Part shown: in pieces, positions 6,724-10,706 of the stretch
Numbering within the stretch: position 1 is the first letter of the stretch
Layout: each line of letters starts with the position of its first letter
Source: JAVVUQ01 sp036653075
GTDB taxonomy: Bacteria; Bacillota; Clostridia; Christensenellales; CAG-314
NCBI GenBank assembly: GCA_036653075.1
Contig: JAVVUQ010000054.1
Coordinates: 1-10,706 of the forward strand
DNA: 10,706 nucleotides
Reading direction: 5' to 3'
The notes under the pieces: generated by a model
What the model was told of the DNA's origin: nothing
Database searches by the model: none
The model's input: only the letters and a program-made list of their open reading frames with translations
Translations under genes and position numbers: made by a program

Positions 6724-7791
6724 CTATTCTAAAAAGTCTTTTAATTTTTTGCTGCGTAGAGGGTGGCGAAGTTTACGAAGCGCTTTAGCTTCAATTTGAC
6801 GAATTCGTTCTCTTGTGACGTTAAATTCATTTCCTACTTCTTCCAACGTGCGAGCTTTGCCGTCGTCTATCCCAAAGCGAAGGCGTAAAACGACTTCTTC
6901 ACGTGGGGTCAGTTTGTGTAAAATAGTGATAAGTTGATCTCGTAACATAGTTGAAGCGGCAACGTCGGAAGGCGCTAAGGCGTTAACATCTTCAATAAAA
7001 TCGCTAAGTTGGCTATCTTCTTCTTCTCCTATAGGAGTGCCTAAGCTTATAGTATCTTGTGCAATTTTTTTAATTTCTTCAACTTTTCGAACAGAAACGC
7101 CCATTTTAGCAGCTATTTCTTCTGAAAGGGGGTCACGCCCTAATTCTTGAGTAAGAGCTCGTTGTGTTCGAATCAAGTTATGAATTATTTCCCCGACGTG
7201 TACGGGGATACGTATTGTACGAGATTGGTCGGCTATGGAGCGAGTAATTGCTTGTCGTATCCACCAAGTAGCGTAAGTGGAAAATTTAAAGCCTTTTGTA
7301 TAATCAAACTTTTCAACCGCTTTAATTAATCCTAAATTGCCTTCTTGAATTAAATCTAAAAATTGCATACCTTGTCCGACATATCTTTTTGCAATGGAAA
7401 CAACCAATCTTAAATTAGCTTCAGATAATTGTTGTTTAGCATCTTTATCTCCGTCGGTCATTCTTTTTGCAAGGTCACGTTCTTCGTCTTCAGATAAAAG
7501 TTGTACTTTGCCTATTTCTTTTAAATACAGTTTAATTGGATCCATTCCAACTTCGGATATGCCTTGTGTTAGAATTTCGTCGTCTGATGGTATAGTTACG
7601 CCGTACATTTGCAAATCGGTATCGTATAAATACTTAAATATTTCCGCTATTTGTTCTAACGTCAACTCGGGAAAGTCTTTGTCTATATATAAAGAAACTT
7701 CGTCCTCCGTTATAAAACCTTTTTGATCGCTTAAAGCTTTAAATTGTTCATAAAGCTTTTGGAGAAACTGTTCATTTAATTTAATATCCAT
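6724..7791 (-). CDS. rpoD: Second RpoD/SigA paralogue, diverged after region 2.4 and in the finger
   Basis: This 355-residue full-length group 1/group 2 type sigma factor is about 78% identical to its downstream neighbour (77 differences including one gap by hand alignment). Region 2 (YTKGFKFSTYATWWIRQ) and the region 4.2 helix (NVTRERIRQIEAKALRKL) are identical to the other copy, so promoter recognition should be similar. Differences cluster where primary sigmas are usually invariant: HMVETIN becomes HVGEIIH (198-204), SLETPIG becomes SLGTPIG, and SHLGDF becomes SQLSDF in the region 3.2 finger. Region 1.1 also differs substantially. It has an intact frame, a GAGGG site eight bases before ATG and a TAG stop. 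It lies between dnaG (225 bp upstream) and the canonical copy. It is probably a duplicated sigma becoming a group 2 or conditional factor; the specialised role is inferred. Confidence 0.93.
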   Translation of the reverse strand: MDIKLNEQFLQKLYEQFKALSDQKGFITEDEVSLYIDKDFPELTLEQIAEIFKYLYDTDLQMYGVTIPSDDEILTQGISEVGMDPIKLYLKEIGKVQLLSEDEERDLAKRMTDGDKDAKQQLSEANLRLVVSIAKRYVGQGMQFLDLIQEGNLGLIKAVEKFDYTKGFKFSTYATWWIRQAITRSIADQSRTIRIPVHVGEIIHNLIRTQRALTQELGRDPLSEEIAAKMGVSVRKVEEIKKIAQDTISLGTPIGEEEDSQLSDFIEDVNALAPSDVAASTMLRDQLITILHKLTPREEVVLRLRFGIDDGKARTLEEVGNEFNVTRERIRQIEAKALRKLRHPLRSKKLKDFLE

Positions 7792-7937
7792 GATGTGTTC
7801 CCTCGGTTAGTGATTTAGTGATGTAATCATTATTTAAAAGTTTTTTATAGCGATTTTTTAATTTATCTAAAACTGTTTTGTGCAATAAGTATAATTTTGC
7901 AAACAAATTGCAAAGAATTGTTATATTTTTAATATTA

Positions 7938-7943
7938 ATTATA
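7938..7943 (-). promoter_or_regulatory. Possible -10 element in the dnaG-rpoD spacer
   Basis: A perfect TATAAT on the minus strand lies in the 224-bp spacer downstream of dnaG. The hexamer 17 bp upstream (CAAATT) is a poor -35. It would leave a leader of about 140 nt before the second rpoD paralogue. It supports, weakly, separate transcription of the sigma genes from dnaG. Confidence 0.2.
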
Positions 7944-8015
7944 CTTTATAAAAACGCTAAAATTTGCTATTATTTACTAATATTTTCCTTGTAAAGCTAT
8001 AATTTACAATACCAA

Positions 8016-9782
8016 TTAGCTTAAAAGATTTCTTTGTTTAACCAATTTTGCAATTTCTGCCATTATTTCTAATTGCATTGAAGCATTAGCTGAGTTTAAA
8101 GTGTTTTTCATTGTGGTTATTTGTGTATCTATCTCGTCACGCTTTAGCATATTTACGCAATCACGATAATAATCTTTTTCAAATGGCTTATCACTAAATT
8201 CTACATTGATAATTGCTTCAATCATATTATCAGCTTCGCCTATAATGGAAAAAAGTTTTGACATTTTTGGAGTTTCACCATTTTGGCGAGATTGTTTGAT
8301 ATATTCAAATATTTTATAGGCGGTTGATCCTTTTTCACAAGTAGGATAAAAAGTCCAATCCACATAAAACTTTTTTGTTAACATACAAGCTGCGATGTAT
8401 GAAACAGCTTTTTCATATTTATTAAGTTTTATTTGTGGCGGAACAAAATCAATTTTTATGTTTGATGATGCGGCGCTCTCCAGAAAATCGTCAGTAAATC
8501 CACTTAAATAAGAAATTTTATTTATGTACGTGCGCCTTTCGACAGCATCAGTTATACTACTTAAAATTTTCACCGCTTCACGAGTAAAATTCAGCCTATT
8601 TTCATTTCGTTTATTTGGATTAACATCATTTAAATCAAATTCTTTGGCAATTTGCGTTAGCTTGTAATCAATTAATGGTTGAGCATTCTGTACAAGATTA
8701 TTAAATCGTTCAACGCCATAATTTTTGATAACTTCATCAGGGTCAAGTCCATCTGGCATAGACATAACTTTAACAGTCAATCCTTCGCCTTTAAGTATGT
8801 CAAGCCCTCTAATTGTTGCCGCTTTCCCCGCATAATCGCCATCATAACATATATATACGTCATTTACATAACGATGCAACAACTTGGCTTGCTCAATTGT
8901 TAAACTTGTTCCCATACTTGCTACTACATTGTTTATGCCAACATTAAATAATGATATTACATCCATATAACCTTCAGTGATAATGACATATTTCAAAATG
9001 GAAGCTTGCTTTATTTTTTTAATAGTATTTATATTATAAATATTTTTACTTTTACTAAATATTGGAGTTTCAGAAGTGTTCTTGTACTTGGCAAAATCTG
9101 GTTTAGTTACAAGAGTTCGTCCTCCAAAAGCGACCACTTCTCCCATAGAATTGATTATTGGTATGATTAATCGTTTAAACAGCGAATCATAGTACTTACC
9201 ATTTTTGTTTACATCTAAAACCCCTGCTTCTTTTGCATCGGGCAATCCGTATCCAATATTCGTTAAATAAGACTGTAAAGAATCAAAATCTGGAGATATT
9301 CCTAATCCAAATGTTTTGATGGTTTTATCGCTAAATCCTCTATTATGTAAATAATCAAGCCCTTCTTTTCCGTTTTCGGATACTAATACGTTGCGGTAAA
9401 ATTTAGCGGTTTGCTTTAAAATTTCTTTCAATATGGAATAATGAGCTTTATCATCTACAATTTTTTTTTCATCAAGTTGAGTATGTTCTGATAAAGGAAC
9501 GACCATACCTACTCTCTTTGATAAAATTGTAACAGCTTCAATAAACGAAACAGATTCAAATTCCATAACAAATTTTATTACGTCACCTGATACGCCGCAT
9601 CCAAAGCATTTGTAAAATTGACCATTACGAGATATAGAAAAAGATGGAGTTTTTTCGTGATGAAAAGGACACGCCGCCCAATAACTGCGCCCTTTCTGCA
9701 TTACAGATACATAACTGCCAATAACATCTACTATGTCATTTTTTCCTTTCAATTCTTCAATAAATTTTTGCCAGTCAGCCAC
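8016..9782 (-). CDS. dnaG: DNA primase DnaG
   Basis: This 588-residue primase synthesises the short RNA primers for chromosome replication and is recruited by the DnaB helicase. The N-terminal CHC2 zinc-binding module has C38, H41, C59 and C62 (CPFHHEKTPSFS, then KCFGCG). The RNA polymerase core includes RLIIPIINSMGEVVAFGGR (204-222) and ETPIFSKSKNIYN (238-250). The TOPRIM catalytic domain shows ITEGYMDV (268-275, E270), YDGDYAGK (313-320, D314 and D316) and GLDPDE (345-350). The C-terminal 150 residues are the poorly conserved helicase-binding part. Length is normal. The start codon is GTG, with AGGAG five bases upstream; MADWQKFIEELK is the typical N-terminus. It is the first gene of the minus-strand cluster in this window. 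No dgt or other gene precedes it here; 900 bases of repeat-rich non-coding DNA do. Confidence 0.97.
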   Translation of the reverse strand: MADWQKFIEELKGKNDIVDVIGSYVSVMQKGRSYWAACPFHHEKTPSFSISRNGQFYKCFGCGVSGDVIKFVMEFESVSFIEAVTILSKRVGMVVPLSEHTQLDEKKIVDDKAHYSILKEILKQTAKFYRNVLVSENGKEGLDYLHNRGFSDKTIKTFGLGISPDFDSLQSYLTNIGYGLPDAKEAGVLDVNKNGKYYDSLFKRLIIPIINSMGEVVAFGGRTLVTKPDFAKYKNTSETPIFSKSKNIYNINTIKKIKQASILKYVIITEGYMDVISLFNVGINNVVASMGTSLTIEQAKLLHRYVNDVYICYDGDYAGKAATIRGLDILKGEGLTVKVMSMPDGLDPDEVIKNYGVERFNNLVQNAQPLIDYKLTQIAKEFDLNDVNPNKRNENRLNFTREAVKILSSITDAVERRTYINKISYLSGFTDDFLESAASSNIKIDFVPPQIKLNKYEKAVSYIAACMLTKKFYVDWTFYPTCEKGSTAYKIFEYIKQSRQNGETPKMSKLFSIIGEADNMIEAIINVEFSDKPFEKDYYRDCVNMLKRDEIDTQITTMKNTLNSANASMQLEIMAEIAKLVKQRNLLS

Positions 9783-9807
9783 GTTAACTCCTGATTTTCT
9801 TTTGTAA

Positions 9808-9927
9808 TTTTGTAATTTTAGTTAATGATTTGAGTAAATTGATTCCCTTTTATACAATTAGTTAATGGTTTTAGCATATTTATTCCCTTTTATGCAATTA
9901 GTTAATGGTTTGAGCAAATATTAAATA
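9808..9927. repeat. 40-bp tandem repeat, three copies, directly upstream of dnaG
   Basis: Units are 9808-9847, 9848-9887 and 9888-9927. The first two end in ATTCCC; all contain TTAGTTAATG. The third decays at its right end. On the minus strand (the dnaG strand) the unit junctions read TATAAAAGGGAAT and CATAAAAGGGAAT, so each junction holds a TATAAA-like hexamer. The array starts 25 bases before the dnaG GTG, so it must lie in the promoter or 5' leader of dnaG. Confidence 0.9.
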
Positions 9928-9954
9928 TAATATATTTAAATACTTCCTGGCTTA

Positions 9955-9960
9955 ATTATA
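9955..9960 (-). promoter_or_regulatory. Possible -10 element for dnaG
   Basis: A perfect TATAAT on the minus strand lies just upstream of the 40-bp repeat array. No good -35 is found at the right distance. If used, the dnaG leader would be about 165 nt and would contain the whole array. Between here and 10180 I see only AT-rich sequence with no gene. Confidence 0.2.
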
Positions 9961-10180
9961 ACTATTTGACTTAACTCGGTTTTTCATAAATTTTCGTAAA
10001 AGAGATAAACCATATCATATAAAGATATATAATGTAATATATTTATCTATTTATTGTATAAATATAGAACATAGATATAAATAAGCGCTTACTATACGAA
10101 ACCATAAATAAAAAGCAATACATACAAACGTAAGTTATAAACATCTTTACATATATATAATTACACATAAATTGTAAAAC

Positions 10181-10246
10181 TCCTTTAAATTCAAGTAAAA
10201 TATATTAATTTTATTTATTATTTCAAAAAAACAATGATTTAAAGGA
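10181..10246. repeat. 10-bp perfect inverted repeat with a 46-bp interior
   Basis: TCCTTTAAAT at 10181-10190 is the exact reverse complement of ATTTAAAGGA at 10237-10246. Directly inside or beside the arms are copies of TTCAAGTAA at 10190-10198 and 10257-10265. It could be a protein-binding pair, a remnant of a small element, or chance in AT-rich DNA. There is no target-site duplication or gene inside. Confidence 0.45.
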
Positions 10247-10295
10247 TAATTTTACCTTCAAGTAAGTTTAATAACGAACATAAGGAAATTCAAAA

Positions 10296-10407
10296 ATAAA
10301 ATTCAAGCTCTTAATGATAAAATTCAAGCTTTTAACAATAAAATTCAAGCTTTTAATAATAAAATTCAGCTCTTAATGATAAAATTCAAGCTTTTAATAA
10401 TAAAATT
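10296..10407. repeat. 21-bp tandem repeat, five copies plus a partial, with phased A-tracts
   Basis: Units start at 10296, 10317, 10338, 10359 and 10379; the fourth is 20 bp because one A is missing, and a partial sixth runs to 10407. The unit is ATAAAATTCAAGCTTTTAAT plus one variable base, with AAGCTC in place of AAGCTT in some copies. Each unit has an AAAATT tract and a TTTTAA tract about half a unit apart, so A/T tracts recur roughly every helical turn. This would favour curved DNA. Confidence 0.9.
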
Positions 10408-10470
10408 ATGTATAGAAACACAAAAAAGCAAAAAAACATTTATTTTGCTGCTTTCTTCCCCTCGTTACTT

Positions 10471-10706
10471 GCTATCGCTCGCTCAGCCTACGGCTATCGC
10501 TCGCTTGTCGCTAAAGCGCGTAAGTACCATAGCTGTAATTGTTCCGTTTACTCGCTATCGCTCGTTTTTTTCGCCGCTTGTCGATTCCTGTATTTTTTGT
10601 TTTTTTCTCCTTGTTACTTCTCGCCTCGTTGTATTTTTTTATCGCCTTGCAGCTATCGCTCGCTCAGCCTACGGCTATCGCTCGCTTGTCGCAAAAGCGT
10701 ATAAGT
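10471..10706. repeat. GC-richer interspersed repeat: two 55-bp copies and a degenerate third
   Basis: A 55-bp block beginning GCTATCGCTCGCTCAGCC occurs at 10471-10525 and 10652-10706 with three mismatches. Each block has the word GCTATCGCTCGC twice around the small palindrome AGCCTACGGCT. A degenerate copy lies between them (CTCGCTATCGCTCG at 10551-10564, then CGCTTGTCG at 10575-10583). The zone is clearly richer in G and C than the rest of the window. The plus strand happens to stay open from 10408 to the edge, but the protein would be low-complexity (Ser, Leu, Arg, Phe, Cys) and has no ribosome binding site, so I treat it as non-coding. The second copy ends exactly at the window edge. Confidence 0.85.

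Noticed and set aside
5582..7726. Several open plus-strand frames opposite the two rpoD genes
   Set aside because: Serine-rich shadow frames produced by the coding bias of the sigma genes; those at equivalent places in both copies simply reflect the duplication.
10408..10706. Open plus-strand frame of 98 codons running to the edge
   Set aside because: No ribosome binding site, low-complexity Ser/Leu/Arg/Phe/Cys composition, and most of its length is the 55-bp repeat and its decayed copies.

Overview
The window comes from an AT-rich, low-GC, Gram-positive-type bacterium, most likely an uncultured member of the Clostridia. The evidence is gene content and order: dnaG, rpoD, trmK and a coiled-coil C4 zinc-ribbon gene in one direction is a typical Firmicutes macromolecular-synthesis arrangement. 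The primary sigma factors have the short Firmicutes N-terminus, start sites carry strong AGGAG-type ribosome binding sites, and there is a lipoprotein with a lipobox. A run of exactly 100 Ns marks a scaffold gap, so this is a draft or metagenome assembly.

Layout. Positions 1-868 are non-coding: a short repeat at the left edge, several sigma-A-like promoters, and a long apparent 5' leader with a possible pseudoknot. They lead into a plus-strand gene for a SurA/PrsA-like lipoprotein (869-2608), which ends in a textbook intrinsic terminator. Positions 2671-3036 are AT-rich minisatellite sequence containing the scaffold gap. From 9782 down to 3037, six minus-strand genes follow one another: dnaG primase, two tandem rpoD paralogues, trmK, a zinc-ribbon coiled-coil protein whose start overlaps the trmK stop, and tcdA. 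Positions 9783-10706 are non-coding: a 40-bp tandem repeat just upstream of dnaG, a 10-bp inverted repeat, a 21-bp tandem repeat with phased A-tracts, and a GC-richer zone with a 55-bp repeat that runs to the window edge.

How the genes fit together. DnaG makes replication primers. RpoD directs housekeeping transcription. TrmK and TcdA modify tRNA (m1A22, and the cyclic form of t6A37). The zinc-ribbon protein has no firmly assigned role but commonly sits in this cluster. The lipoprotein is convergent with the cluster and probably acts in protein folding outside the membrane.

Most unusual points. (1) There are two adjacent full-length housekeeping-type sigma factors, about 78% identical by hand alignment, with the -10 and -35 recognition residues preserved but the segment just after region 2.4 and the sigma-finger diverged in one copy. 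(2) Nearly every longer intergenic gap carries its own minisatellite with a different unit. (3) A GC-richer 55-bp repeat family sits at the right edge. I see no defence system, mobile element, CRISPR array, tRNA or rRNA in this window.
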